The notes under the pieces were generated by a model, which was not told where the DNA came from, made no database searches, and saw nothing but the letters and a program-made list of their open reading frames with translations. From Ectothiorhodospiraceae bacterium (GTDB taxonomy: Bacteria > Pseudomonadota > Gammaproteobacteria > SZUA-152), in assembly GCA_002401775.2 (NCBI GenBank), contig NVUB02000098.1, positions 1-57,117 of the forward strand: 57,117 nucleotides of DNA, written 5' to 3'. The position numbers and the translations under genes were made by a program. Shown here piece after piece: positions 1 to 9,459 of the stretch (its first letter is position 1; each line of letters begins with the position of its first letter).

Positions 1-275
1 AACATGCCGCAAGGCATCACTCTGACGTGGAATTCACTTTTGAAGGTACAGCTTAAACCGTTATCTGACAACATGTGCGTATAGGTTTCCATGGGGGATC
101 GTTGGAACCAGAGAACCTTCAAAATAGAACCCTCAAAATACATATCTTACTTCTCGCCCTTTGCGTTTACAACACGGAATCGATTTAATCCTCAAATCTT
201 GTCGCTACAGGCAACGTCAGAAAACCGGTCGCCCCACCTCTACGGCCATAAAATGTCACGTAGCTTCGCAGTGTG
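1..275. repeat. Intergenic direct repeat, copy 1
   Basis: First copy of a degenerate direct repeat whose second copy is at 357-545. Shared blocks, in the same order, include ATGCCGCAAGGCATCACT (4-21 and 359-376), a block around AACACGGAATC, and a block starting CAACGTCAGAAAACCGGT followed by a GGCCATAAA/TGTCACGTAG stretch. I see no credible gene: the short open frames have no ribosome binding site and consist of repeat sequence. The copy may begin left of the window. Confidence 0.7.
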
Positions 276-356
276 ACCCTGTACGGGTTTAAGATAGTGC
301 TGAGGACTGAGGACTAAACCGGTTTTTAGTAGGTCAGGTTACGCCGATACCTGACA

Positions 357-545
357 ATATGCCGCAAGGCATCACTTTAGAGCGTTCAAAACATATCTTA
401 CTTTGCGCCCTTTGCGCCTCTGCGGCCTTCGCGTTTCTAACACGGAATCACTTTACTCCTCAAATCCTGTAGTAACTGACAACGTCAGAAAACCGGTTGC
501 CCGCTTCAAAGGCCATAAATGTCACGTAGTGTCGCAATGTGACCT
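357..545. repeat. Intergenic direct repeat, copy 2
   Basis: Second copy of the 1-275 repeat, shorter by internal deletion. It also contains a CTTTGCGCC-CTTTGCGCC-TCTGCGG run at about 402-426, of the dispersed GCAAAG/CTCTGCG type seen again at 22460, 53640, 54434 and 55688. From 546 to 699 I see nothing further recognisable before the ndk promoter. Confidence 0.7.
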
Positions 546-699
546 ACGGAGCTGCCGATTTGGTATTTTTATCTGTCAGATTCAACCCCGACGTCAGTAT
601 TTACGGCATCTTCCGCACAGAGAGTGCCCTTTTCATGCGTACCAATAGCCAGCCACACGTTTGTTGCGCAAATCCTAGGGTGTTGCCCCAATTTTCTTG

Positions 700-705
700 T
701 ATAAT
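700..705 (+). promoter_or_regulatory. Probable sigma70 -10 box for ndk
   Basis: A perfect TATAAT lies about 105 bp upstream of the ndk start. No good -35 hexamer is present at 16-18 bp spacing (the sequence there is close to AGGGTG), so this would be a -10-dependent promoter if used. Called on the -10 match and position only. Confidence 0.4.
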
Positions 706-810
706 GAGGGGTTAACATCATCCTGACATGCGCCTTGCTGGGCCGTTCAGGTTTGGTATTTCCGATACACCTTATACATTTGTTAAATACAGACTGGAGT
801 TATTACAAGC

Positions 811-1242
811 ATGGCTATTGAAAGAACGTTCTCAATCGTAAAACCCGATGCCGTAGGCAAAAACCACATTGGTGAAATTTACGCACGATTTGAGAAGGCA
901 GGTTTGAAGATTATCGCCTCTAAAATGATACAGCTCACGCGCGAACAGGCCGAAGGCTTTTATGCTGTACACAAAGAACGTCCTTTCTTCAATGACCTAG
1001 TGTCATTCATGATTTCCGGCCCGGTGATGGTGCAGGCATTGGAAGGCGAAGGCGCCATCCTCAAAAACCGCGAAGTCATGGGTGCTACCAATCCAAAAGA
1101 AGCCGATGCGGGTACTATTCGTGCTGATTTCGCAGACTCCATCGATGAAAATGCCGTACACGGTTCCGATGCTCCTGAAACTGCCGCCGAAGAAATTGCC
1201 TACTTCTTCAGTGCAGACGAGCTATGCGCGCGTACGCGATAA
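811..1242 (+). CDS. ndk: Nucleoside diphosphate kinase
   Basis: Transfers the gamma phosphate of ATP to nucleoside diphosphates through a phosphohistidine, balancing NTP and dNTP pools in the cytoplasm. The 143-residue length is normal for the family. It starts with the [12 protein letters not shown] motif, and the active-site histidine is H117 in ENAVHGSDA. The ATG at 811 follows GGAG at a somewhat long spacing. It is the first gene of the ndk-rlmN-pilF-rodZ-ispG-hisS-yfgM-bamB-der string, 32 bp ahead of rlmN. Nothing unusual. Confidence 0.98.
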   Translation: MAIERTFSIVKPDAVGKNHIGEIYARFEKAGLKIIASKMIQLTREQAEGFYAVHKERPFFNDLVSFMISGPVMVQALEGEGAILKNREVMGATNPKEADAGTIRADFADSIDENAVHGSDAPETAAEEIAYFFSADELCARTR

Positions 1243-1274
1243 GTAAAAATAACGAGTGAAAAAGAGAAGTTGTG

Positions 1275-2369
1275 ATGTCTAGCAAAGTTAATCTATTGAA
1301 TTTCACTCGGGCTGATATGGAGGTCTTCTTCGCCGAAATGGGGGAGAAGGCCTTTCGTGCGAACCAGGTTATTCAGTGGATGCACCAATATGGCGTCGAT
1401 AACTTCGATGCGATGACCAACTTGAGCAAGAGCCTGCGCGCCAAGCTCGAAGACGTCGCCGAAATTCGTACCCCCGAAGTGCTGATAGATCAGGCATCGG
1501 TGGACGGAACGCACAAATGGTTGTTGAAACTGGACAGTGGAAATTCCATTGAAACCGTTTTCATCCCTGAGAAAAATCGTGGAACCCTGTGTATTTCTTC
1601 ACAGGTAGGTTGTGCGCTGGAATGTTCTTTTTGTTCCACCGGTCAACAGGGCTTTAATCGCAACCTCACGGTTGCCGAAATTATTGGTCAAGTCTGGGTT
1701 GCCAACAAGGCACTCGGCTGGGACCCCATGGCCAACGGCAAACGTGAAAGAATTATATCGAACGTCGTGTTTATGGGTATGGGTGAACCACTGTTGAATT
1801 TTGACTGCACCGTCAAAACCATTGAAATTTTAGTCGACGACTTCGCCTATGGATTATCAAAACGCCGGGTAACGGTGAGCACCTCTGGCGTAGTGCCCGC
1901 ATTGCTACGGTTGAAAGAAGTCAGTGATGTGGCTCTGGCCTTATCGTTGCATGCGCCAAACGATGAGTTGCGCGATGTACTGGTACCCATTAACAAAAAA
2001 TACCCGCTGGATAAAGTGTTGGGTGCCTGTAAAGATTACATCAGCGGTGATACACGCCGAAAAGTCACCATTGAATACGTTATGCTGGAGGGTGTAAACG
2101 ACAGCGTTGCACACGCAAGACAACTCGTGAAAGTACTAAAAGACGTGCCTTCTAAAGTAAACTTGATTCCGTTTAATCCCTTTCCTAAAACACAGTACAA
2201 ACGCTCCAGCGATGAAGCGATAGTACGATTTCGTGACGTGTTGATCAAAGGTGGCCTTATAACCCTAACGCGCCGGACTCGCGGTGACGATATAGATGCG
2301 GCCTGTGGGCAATTAGTTGGGATAGTTATGGATAAAACCAAACGTGGACTTAACGTGGATAATTCATAA
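1275..2369 (+). CDS. rlmN: 23S rRNA (adenine2503-C2)/tRNA A37 methyltransferase RlmN
   Basis: Radical-SAM enzyme that methylates C2 of A2503 in 23S rRNA and of A37 in some tRNAs, by way of a methylated cysteine. The radical-SAM CX3CX2C cluster is visible as CALECSFC, and the C-terminal methyl-accepting cysteine lies in [12 protein letters not shown]. Length is about 364 residues, normal. A GTG at 1272 directly precedes the ATG at 1275. I prefer the ATG, which follows AGAGAAGTTGTG. It lies 32 bp after ndk and is probably co-transcribed with it. Confidence 0.97.
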   Translation: MSSKVNLLNFTRADMEVFFAEMGEKAFRANQVIQWMHQYGVDNFDAMTNLSKSLRAKLEDVAEIRTPEVLIDQASVDGTHKWLLKLDSGNSIETVFIPEKNRGTLCISSQVGCALECSFCSTGQQGFNRNLTVAEIIGQVWVANKALGWDPMANGKRERIISNVVFMGMGEPLLNFDCTVKTIEILVDDFAYGLSKRRVTVSTSGVVPALLRLKEVSDVALALSLHAPNDELRDVLVPINKKYPLDKVLGACKDYISGDTRRKVTIEYVMLEGVNDSVAHARQLVKVLKDVPSKVNLIPFNPFPKTQYKRSSDEAIVRFRDVLIKGGLITLTRRTRGDDIDAACGQLVGIVMDKTKRGLNVDNS

Positions 2370-2546
2370 ATTATGCACACTCTCACGGGGCTATTGATTC
2401 CACGGGAAATATTTCCGTTATCGTCCATAATTACCGATACGGGGCGCTTTCGGGAATTCCCCTGTGAAGCCAATATTCTGCGCGATCTTTGCGCTAATTG
2501 ATGAAAATTCCGGGTTAAAAAGCCGGCGACAGGTTAAAGGACAACA

Positions 2547-3353
2547 ATGGGCACATCGCGAGCGTTTTTGATTTTCTCATTAACCGTTTTATTAACGGCC
2601 ATCTTGCCTGGCTGTGCTTCGGTGATAGAAAAGAAAAAAGCCGAGCGAAAAGTGATGAGAATTGCGGATACCAATTTACGCCTGGGTTTAGGTTATCTAC
2701 AACAAGGGCGTGTAGAGGCTGCACTGGAAAAATTGCAAAAGGCCATTATTGTCAAACCTGATTATGCCGAAGCGCACAATGGTATTGCGCTGGCTTACGG
2801 GCAGCTGGATGAAAATGAAAAAGCCGAAGCGCATTACTTGCAAGCGATGGAATTGTCCCCAAAAGATGGTTCAATACTGAATAATTACGCGGTTTTCCTT
2901 TGTGGAAATGGCAGGCAGGTGGCGTCTGAGAAGTATTTTTTGCGTGCGATTAAAAGTCGAAATTATCGCACGCCGGCTGAGGCCCTGGAAAACCTTGGTA
3001 TTTGCGTCTTGCAGATTCCCGATGCAGGCAAGGCCGAAATATACCTGAGGAAAGCCTTAAGAATGAATCCTCGTTTACGGGGGGCGTTATTAAATATGGC
3101 ACGCATCAGTGTTAATAAAGGACGCGCAATGTCAGGTCGGGCCTACCTGCAACGCTACCAGGAGCTTTCCTCTCTCGGTGCCGATGGATTGTGGCTGGGC
3201 ATACAAGTGGAAAAAAAGATGGGCGACGTAGATGCCGTGCGTGATTATGAAAACCGGCTGCACCGGTTTTTTCCTGATTCCCAGGAACTTCGTTGGTTGC
3301 TTGAAAGTCAGGAACAGGACAGTAAAAAGCAAAGCGCAGTGAGTATACTTTGA
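2547..3353 (+). CDS. pilF: Type IV pilus biogenesis/stability lipoprotein PilF (PilW)
   Basis: Outer-membrane lipoprotein pilotin needed for correct assembly of the PilQ secretin in type IV pili. The first 22 residues form a lipoprotein signal ending ILPGC, with C23 as the lipidated residue. Tandem TPR helices follow (about 45-215), with clear LxxGLGYLQQGR and AEAHNGIALAYGQL repeats. 268 residues, typical. The start is set by AAAGGA just upstream. The stop codon sits inside a 14-bp tandem repeat (3341-3382). Its place between rlmN and rodZ is the usual one. Confidence 0.93.
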   Translation: MGTSRAFLIFSLTVLLTAILPGCASVIEKKKAERKVMRIADTNLRLGLGYLQQGRVEAALEKLQKAIIVKPDYAEAHNGIALAYGQLDENEKAEAHYLQAMELSPKDGSILNNYAVFLCGNGRQVASEKYFLRAIKSRNYRTPAEALENLGICVLQIPDAGKAEIYLRKALRMNPRLRGALLNMARISVNKGRAMSGRAYLQRYQELSSLGADGLWLGIQVEKKMGDVDAVRDYENRLHRFFPDSQELRWLLESQEQDSKKQSAVSIL

Positions 3354-3382
3354 TGCGTATACTTTGATGAGCATACTTTGAA
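3341..3382. repeat. 14-bp tandem repeat, 3 copies, across the pilF stop codon
   Basis: Three 14-bp units built on GTATACTTTGAT (3341-3354, 3355-3368, 3369-3382; the last is diverged). The TGA of pilF lies in the first unit, so the duplication lengthens the pilF-rodZ spacer and adds redundant TGA stops. Confidence 0.8.
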
Positions 3383-3394
3383 GAGAAGAGTGCA

Positions 3395-4603
3395 ATGAGC
3401 AAAAAATGGAAAAAACAGCCGGTTTCTCAGCAAAATGCCGAGACAGCCATAACGGGCGAAGCTGCCGTAGAAATCTGTCCTGGTGATCGTTTAAAAAAAG
3501 CGCGGGAAGCACATGAACTATCCGTTCATGAAGTTGCGACACGGCTCAAACTCAGTGTGCTCAAAATTGAAGCACTGGAACGAGGTGACGTACAGAGTGT
3601 TGCCACTCCGGTATTTGTTGCAGGATATTTACGGACTTATGCGCGGTTACTGCAGTTGTCGGAAGAAGTGGTGCTTGCCGATTTTTCAATATTGCTGGCA
3701 GAGAATTCCGACAATGCCGGAGTTGACACTTCTTGCTTGTTGTCTTCCAAACCGGGTGGCGTAGTCGCTCACGGGGTTGTTGGTGGGGCAGGTAATGCGG
3801 TTGTTAGTGGCATTAACAGTACATTGAATCCGCTGTCATCCCACGCGCCGGATGAACCGCCAACGGCCATGGCACCATGGCTGGTTAAAGGATTAATCGC
3901 CATTGCACTTGTTGGCGCGGCTTATTTTGTTTTATTCGCAGGTGAAGATACCGATAAATCATCGGATTTGGTCTCATCTGTAGCGACATCGGCCCATCAA
4001 ACAGCCACTGTGCAAACGCCGCAATCAATTCGCCAAGGTTTAGTCGGCGCTGAGTTAATGGCGGACTCAGATCCGATGGAGATGAGTAACGAAAGTGAAA
4101 GTGTGGTTAACACAACGTCGTTAATTTCCTCGTCGACAAGTGATGTCGCCGTCGATCAGGGCCCCAATAATAATGAATCATCTGTGGCAACCGCTATATC
4201 CACTGCCCCAGCGGAACCCCGTAATGGAAGCGTTACGCCCGACGATCGCAGTACGAATAATTTAACGGCCAATGGCCAAGGCATCGCTGTTAATAACACC
4301 CAGGAGACAGCACAAGCCCGTGTGCAGGAGTTTACAGCACAATCTGAACTGGCACTGTTCTTTACGGCAGATTCCTGGGTGGAAGTGAACGATGCGCGCG
4401 GCGAACGTTTGGTCTATCGATTAGGCAAAGCCGGTATGGCGCGAACAGTAACGGGAGTGCCGCCATTTGAAGTGCAGTTAGGCTATGTACCTGCCGTTGA
4501 TGTCATGTATAACGGAGCGCCCTTTGACCTGTCACGTTTTGCTGGGCGTCGTTCAGCGCGCTTTAGTGTGGGTACGGCGGGTGATCGAATGGGTGATGGC
4601 TAA
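3395..4603 (+). CDS. rodZ: RodZ-like helix-turn-helix membrane protein
   Basis: Bitopic inner-membrane protein linking MreB filaments to the elongasome and rod shape. Visible layout: cytoplasmic Xre/HTH_25 domain at about 30-90 (GDRLKKAREAHELSVHEVA...), one transmembrane helix at about 164-183, a long Ser/Thr/Asn-rich periplasmic linker (190-305), and a C-terminal DUF4115 domain (about 315-390, LFFTADSWVEVNDARGERL). 402 residues, slightly long because of the linker. Position between pilF and ispG is diagnostic. Confidence 0.92.
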   Translation: MSKKWKKQPVSQQNAETAITGEAAVEICPGDRLKKAREAHELSVHEVATRLKLSVLKIEALERGDVQSVATPVFVAGYLRTYARLLQLSEEVVLADFSILLAENSDNAGVDTSCLLSSKPGGVVAHGVVGGAGNAVVSGINSTLNPLSSHAPDEPPTAMAPWLVKGLIAIALVGAAYFVLFAGEDTDKSSDLVSSVATSAHQTATVQTPQSIRQGLVGAELMADSDPMEMSNESESVVNTTSLISSSTSDVAVDQGPNNNESSVATAISTAPAEPRNGSVTPDDRSTNNLTANGQGIAVNNTQETAQARVQEFTAQSELALFFTADSWVEVNDARGERLVYRLGKAGMARTVTGVPPFEVQLGYVPAVDVMYNGAPFDLSRFAGRRSARFSVGTAGDRMGDG

Positions 4604-4709
4604 AGCCATTAGCCATTCTTGCCTGTTATTAAGGTCGGGTTATGGCGACTGATTGATGAGTAAGGCGCAGCCATTCAAAAACTGAAAGAATTAAGAAGTT
4701 CAAAAATGT

Positions 4710-4774
4710 AATTTTGAATTGTAAATTTGAATTGTAAATTTGAACTGTAAATTTGAACTGTAATTTTAAACTGT
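4710..4774. repeat. 13-bp tandem repeat, 5 copies, rodZ-ispG spacer
   Basis: Five contiguous 13-bp units of the form AAWTTTGAAYTGT: 4710-4722, 4723-4735, 4736-4748, 4749-4761, 4762-4774. The array is very AT-rich and ends 13 bp before the ispG ATG, so it forms the immediate 5' leader of ispG. Confidence 0.88.
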
Positions 4775-4787
4775 AACCGAAACAAGC

Positions 4788-5921
4788 ATGATAGAAAAAC
4801 CAGAGTACCAACAAATTAAACGACGTAAGTCCCGGCAAATAATGGTGGGTGACGTCGCTGTGGGTGGCGATGCACCGGTCTCGGTGCAGAGCATGACCAA
4901 CACCGAAACCACCGACGTTGCCGCTACGGTCGCCCAAATAAGGGCGCTTGAATCTGCCGGTGCGGACATTGTGCGCGTGTCTGTTCCGAGCATGGAAGCG
5001 GCTGAGGCCTTCGGTGAAATCAAGCGCCAGGTCAATGTACCGCTGATTAGCGATATACATTTTGACTATAAAATTGCCTTGCGTGTCGCGGAATTGGGCG
5101 TGGATTGCCTGCGTATTAACCCCGGCAATATTGGCCGTGAAGACCGGGTGCGTGCCGTGGTTTCGGCTGCACGGGATAACGGCATCCCCATTCGCATTGG
5201 TGTAAACGCCGGTTCACTGGAAAAAGATCTACAGAAAAAATACCGTGAGCCTACACCGGCAGCACTGGTTGAGTCTGCCATGCGTCATATCGACATGCTG
5301 GATCGTTTGGATTTTCAAGAATTCAAAGTTAGCCTGAAAGCGTCCGACGTCTTTATGACCGTCGCCGCTTACCATTTGTTAGCCGATCAAATTGAACAAC
5401 CACTGCATTTGGGTATTACCGAAGCAGGTGGTTTACGTTCCGGCTCGGTGAAGTCAGCGATTGGTTTGGGCATGTTGTTGGCCAGTGGTATTGGCGACAC
5501 TATTCGTGTGTCGCTGGCCGCAGACCCAGTGCAGGAAGTAAAAGTGGGTTTTGATATTCTCAAGAGCCTGCATGTACGCAGCAAAGGTATCAATCTCATT
5601 GCTTGCCCCTCTTGTTCGCGCCAGCAATTTGATGTGGTGTCCACAGTCAATGCGTTGGAAGAACGTCTCGAAGATATATTGGAGCCCATCAATGTTGCTG
5701 TCATCGGTTGTGTGGTCAACGGCCCCGGCGAAGCAAAAGAAGTAGACGTCGCCCTCACTGGTGGTGAGCCAAATTTGGTGTATATCGATGGCAAGCCAGA
5801 CCATAAAATCAGTAACGAAGATATACTGGATGATTTGGAAAAAGCGATTCGTGCAGAAGTAAAACGCAGGCAGGATGCCACTGCGGCGCTCGGCGGCATC
5901 AGTATTCAGCAAGTGAATTAG
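4788..5921 (+). CDS. ispG: 4-hydroxy-3-methylbut-2-enyl diphosphate synthase (IspG)
   Basis: [4Fe-4S] enzyme of the MEP isoprenoid pathway that converts MEcPP to HMBPP using ferredoxin or flavodoxin electrons. The TIM-barrel N-terminus starts with VQSMTNTET. The C-terminal cluster ligands are seen in [10 protein letters not shown] and in [10 protein letters not shown]. 377 residues, normal for the gammaproteobacterial form. No strong Shine-Dalgarno precedes the ATG, since the leader is the AT-rich 13-bp repeat array. Next in the string is hisS. Confidence 0.97.
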   Translation: MIEKPEYQQIKRRKSRQIMVGDVAVGGDAPVSVQSMTNTETTDVAATVAQIRALESAGADIVRVSVPSMEAAEAFGEIKRQVNVPLISDIHFDYKIALRVAELGVDCLRINPGNIGREDRVRAVVSAARDNGIPIRIGVNAGSLEKDLQKKYREPTPAALVESAMRHIDMLDRLDFQEFKVSLKASDVFMTVAAYHLLADQIEQPLHLGITEAGGLRSGSVKSAIGLGMLLASGIGDTIRVSLAADPVQEVKVGFDILKSLHVRSKGINLIACPSCSRQQFDVVSTVNALEERLEDILEPINVAVIGCVVNGPGEAKEVDVALTGGEPNLVYIDGKPDHKISNEDILDDLEKAIRAEVKRRQDATAALGGISIQQVN

Positions 5922-6124
5922 TCAACAGATACGTGGCCAGTTAACGTTGGTTAATGTGGGCTTTACTCGAACCATAAAATCCTGTCGCGCGTTTGAATTC
6001 ACCGAATGTAGAAGGCGCAATGGGATGACGCATACAAAACTTGTTATTGGAAAATAAAATTTTGTCACAGGCCCCAACACAAAAAACAACAAAAGCACCA
6101 TCAAAGGCATCTTCTAAAGCGGTA

Positions 6125-7402
6125 ATGAAATCACCGCTACAGGCTGTCCGGGGAATGAATGACATCACCCCGGAAGATACCCCTTATTGGCAACAGCTCG
6201 AATCCATCATTCGTGCGGTACTGGCCAGTTATGGTTATCAAGAAATTCGTTTTCCCATCGTTGAAAAAACCGAGCTGTTCAAACGCTCCATTGGTGAAGT
6301 CACCGATATCGTCGAGAAGGAAATGTATACCTTTGAAGACCGTAACGGTGACAGTCTGACATTGCGCCCAGAAGGGACCGCAGCCTGCGTTCGCGCAGGT
6401 ATACAGAATGGCTTGTTACATAACCAGTTACAACGCCTGTGGTATATGGGGCCGATGTTCCGGCATGAGCGCCCACAAAAAGGCCGTTATCGCCAGTTTC
6501 ATCAAGTGGGCGTTGAAACCTTCGGCATGGCCGGGCCTGATCTGGATGCCGAGCTGATTATGATGACCGCGAAGTTCTGGCAACAATTGGGGCTTGAAGG
6601 TCTGGAATTGCAAATCAATTCGTTGGGCACCAAAGAGTCACGTGCCGCGTATCGAGTGCATTTGGTCGATTTTTTCAAGCAGAATCTGGATCAGCTGGAT
6701 GAGGACAGCCTGCGACGATTAGACGGCAACCCACTGCGTATTCTGGATTCAAAAAAACCAGCGTTGGCAGAGCTCATTGCCGCGGCCCCTAAGCTTAGTG
6801 AGCACCTGGATGACGAATCTCGCGAACATTTTGCGGTATTGTGCGGTCTACTGGATGGCGCTGGAATCGCTTATGTCGTCAACCCCTGCCTGGTGCGAGG
6901 GTTAGACTATTATTCACGGACAGTGTTTGAATGGGTCACGGATCAATTGGGCGCACAGGGCACCGTTTGTGCGGGTGGTCGTTTTGATGGACTGGTAGAA
7001 CAACTGGGCGGAAAGGCGGTACCGGCAGCGGGTTTTGCCATGGGACTGGAGAGATTGTTAGCGTTGGTACGTGACAAGCTTACGCCGGCTAACATACCCC
7101 ATGTGTATCTTATTGTGGCGGGAGAAAAGGCACAATCAAAAGGACTGTTGCTGGCCGAGCAGTTACGAAATGCGCTGCCAGGGTTACGGTTGATGACCCA
7201 TTGCGGCGGTGGCAGCCTAAAAAGTCAGTTTAAAAAAGCCGACAAAAGTGCTGCACAAATTGCCTTTATATTGGGTGATAATGAAGTTGAAAATGGCACG
7301 GTGAACGTCAAAATATTGAGGGGTGACCGTGGGCAGGAGCAGCAGACCCTTGAGCAGGCTGCGCTGTCTGAATGGCTAAAAAGTGAAATAGCCGAGTTTT
7401 AA
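6125..7402 (+). CDS. hisS: Histidyl-tRNA synthetase
   Basis: Class II aminoacyl-tRNA synthetase charging tRNA-His. Motifs: [13 protein letters not shown] at the N-terminus, [11 protein letters not shown] (motif 2), [12 protein letters not shown] (HisA motif), and a C-terminal anticodon-binding domain. The frame stays open to a TTG at 6041, but the extra 28 residues are Lys/Ser/Thr-rich and do not belong to the family. The ATG at 6125 gives about 425 residues, the usual length. The ribosome site at either start is weak, so the N-terminus is the only uncertainty. Confidence 0.97.
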   Translation: MKSPLQAVRGMNDITPEDTPYWQQLESIIRAVLASYGYQEIRFPIVEKTELFKRSIGEVTDIVEKEMYTFEDRNGDSLTLRPEGTAACVRAGIQNGLLHNQLQRLWYMGPMFRHERPQKGRYRQFHQVGVETFGMAGPDLDAELIMMTAKFWQQLGLEGLELQINSLGTKESRAAYRVHLVDFFKQNLDQLDEDSLRRLDGNPLRILDSKKPALAELIAAAPKLSEHLDDESREHFAVLCGLLDGAGIAYVVNPCLVRGLDYYSRTVFEWVTDQLGAQGTVCAGGRFDGLVEQLGGKAVPAAGFAMGLERLLALVRDKLTPANIPHVYLIVAGEKAQSKGLLLAEQLRNALPGLRLMTHCGGGSLKSQFKKADKSAAQIAFILGDNEVENGTVNVKILRGDRGQEQQTLEQAALSEWLKSEIAEF

Positions 7403-7479
7403 ACTTTTTTAGCAGCATTGAATGAATGTATAAATTACCTAAAAGAATGTTTGTTTCAAAAAAATAACGGAGAAGAACC

Positions 7480-8145
7480 GTGGACGTGTATACAACGGAA
7501 GAACAACAAATAGAAGCCATTAAAAAATGGTGGAATGAGAATAAATGGTCACTCATCGGTGGTGTAGTGATAGGTGTTGGCGCTTTATGGGGTGGTCGGA
7601 CCTGGCTGGATAATCAACAGGTCTTTTCTGAAGCAGCCTCGACCAGCTATCAGATGATGCTGGAACATATGTCCAGTGGCAGGAATGATGAAGCGGCCAC
7701 ACAAGGCGCACAATTGCTAGGGCAATTTTCCGACACTCCCTATTCATCGTTAGCGGCGCTGGCAATGGCAAAGCTGAAACTTGACGGTGGTGATGCTGCG
7801 GCTGCCAGCTCTCACTTGAGATGGGCTTTGGATAACACCCAGGAAGATTCTGTTCGTCACGAATCACGCTTGCGCTTAGCGAAATTGTTGTTAGCTGAAG
7901 CCAAACATGACGATGCCTTGGCATTGCTCAATGCCGGTGATACTGGTGTGTACACCGCACGATATGAACAATTGAAAGGCGATGTGAATAGTGCCGCTGG
8001 CAAGCCTGAATCTGCGCGTACCGCGTACAATCGGGCGCTTACCAGCATGGCACCAACCGAGCGTGGGCGTGAACTGCTGCAAATGAAATTGGATAATCTG
8101 GGTAGCACTCATGGACAGGCAGTAGCCGGAGCAATGTCTCAATAA
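7480..8145 (+). CDS. yfgM: YfgM-like TPR membrane protein
   Basis: Ancillary periplasmic TPR protein anchored by one N-terminal helix; in E. coli it associates with the SecYEG-PpiD translocon. Visible: a short cytoplasmic tail with KKWWNENKW, a transmembrane helix at about 24-43 (SLIGGVVIGVGALW), then a TPR_21-like helical domain. The start is a GTG with GGAG 8-9 bp upstream. 221 residues, normal. Its TAA shares the last A with the ATG of the next gene, suggesting translational coupling to bamB. Confidence 0.9.
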   Translation: MDVYTTEEQQIEAIKKWWNENKWSLIGGVVIGVGALWGGRTWLDNQQVFSEAASTSYQMMLEHMSSGRNDEAATQGAQLLGQFSDTPYSSLAALAMAKLKLDGGDAAAASSHLRWALDNTQEDSVRHESRLRLAKLLLAEAKHDDALALLNAGDTGVYTARYEQLKGDVNSAAGKPESARTAYNRALTSMAPTERGRELLQMKLDNLGSTHGQAVAGAMSQ

Positions 8146-9416
8146 TGAGTGTCCTGACAGTAAGCGCCCCGGCAATGAACACCTTGGCAAAGAAAATGAT
8201 GAGCAAGCCGACCGTCTTAAATAAACGGAAGCTTATCTCGGTGCTGTGCCTTGCCGGCTTGTTGGTCGCCTGTGGTTCATCGCCCAAAAATTACGATGAT
8301 GCCACACCATTGGCCAGTATCGATATACAGCGCGATGTTGTTCCTCTGTGGGCACAGGTGACTGGTGATGTGCCAGAATCAGCACATGCGCAGTTGCCAG
8401 TGGCGGTGGACAAGGGGCGCGTCTATATTGCCAACCAAACCGGTGATGTTATTGTCTTTGACGCTAAAAATGGCAAACTGCAATGGCAGGTGTCTTTAAA
8501 CGAAGCCATTTCTGGAGGGCCGGGTATTGGCTCGCAGCGAATTTTTCTGGCAACGCGAGAAGCGCAGCTGGTGGCGCTGGATAAAGCAACCGGGGATGAA
8601 CAGTGGCGCCAAAAAATCAGTGCTGAAATGCTGGCTTCCCCCATTGTTGTTGATGACCAGTTAATCGTACAGACCATCGATGGCAAGGTGAGTGTGTATA
8701 ACACCCAAACAGGAAAGATGGTGTGGACCTATGGCCGAGCTATCCCCAAACTCACGTTACGTGGCACCAGTACCCCTGTCGTTATGGGCGAAAAAATACT
8801 GGCAGGGTTTTCCGATGGTCGGCTGGTAGGGCTTGATCTGGCGACTGGCGCACTCTTATGGGAAACCACGATTGCGGTCCCCCATGGCCGTACTGACCTG
8901 GAACGTCTGGTCGATATTGATGGACTGTTCCAAGCTGCCGACGACATCGTTTATGTGAGTAGCTTTCAAGGGCGTGTTGCCGCCATATCGGTTGCTGATG
9001 GCAGTATCTTATGGGCGCGGGATATGTCTTCTTATACCGGACTTGCCATGGGCAAGGATCAGATATTTATCACTGATGCTGAAAGTAAAGTATGGGCATT
9101 GGATGGTAAAACCGGTGCCACGTTGTGGCGCCAGGATAAGCTATCTGGCCGTGAACTCAGTACCCCCGCAGTGCTGGGTGATACCGTGGTGGTGGCCGAC
9201 TATGATGGTTACGTGCATTGGTTGTCCCGTGAAGACGGGCAATTTTTAGCACGACAGAACCTTGAAGTTACCTGGGAAAAATTACGTTATGTTTGGGATG
9301 ATGAAGATCCCGAAGAGCGTTATCGAAGTGTGAGTGTATTGCCACTTGCGGTTGCTGATATGTTGTATGTGCGTGATAACATCGGCGCATTAACAGCTTT
9401 TCAGCTGACGCGCTAA
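8145..9416 (+). CDS. bamB: Outer-membrane assembly lipoprotein BamB
   Basis: Beta-propeller lipoprotein of the BAM complex that helps insert outer-membrane barrels. The lipobox LLVAC and many PQQ-like blades (GKLQWQV, GDEQWRQ, GKMVWTYG, GALLWET, GATLWRQ) are clear. The coupled ATG at 8145 gives a long 30-residue n-region before the signal. In-frame ATGs at 8175, 8196 and 8199 would give a more usual lipoprotein signal, so the start is uncertain. Belongs with yfgM upstream and der downstream. Confidence 0.95.
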   Translation: MSVLTVSAPAMNTLAKKMMSKPTVLNKRKLISVLCLAGLLVACGSSPKNYDDATPLASIDIQRDVVPLWAQVTGDVPESAHAQLPVAVDKGRVYIANQTGDVIVFDAKNGKLQWQVSLNEAISGGPGIGSQRIFLATREAQLVALDKATGDEQWRQKISAEMLASPIVVDDQLIVQTIDGKVSVYNTQTGKMVWTYGRAIPKLTLRGTSTPVVMGEKILAGFSDGRLVGLDLATGALLWETTIAVPHGRTDLERLVDIDGLFQAADDIVYVSSFQGRVAAISVADGSILWARDMSSYTGLAMGKDQIFITDAESKVWALDGKTGATLWRQDKLSGRELSTPAVLGDTVVVADYDGYVHWLSREDGQFLARQNLEVTWEKLRYVWDDEDPEERYRSVSVLPLAVADMLYVRDNIGALTAFQLTR

Positions 9417-9459
9417 AGACATATTTTTATTAATGGTTAGTGAATTGTGAAATATTAAA

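Noticed and set aside
6041-6124. TTG-initiated N-terminal extension of HisS
   Set aside because: The 28 extra residues are low-complexity and outside the family; the ATG at 6125 gives the standard N-terminus.
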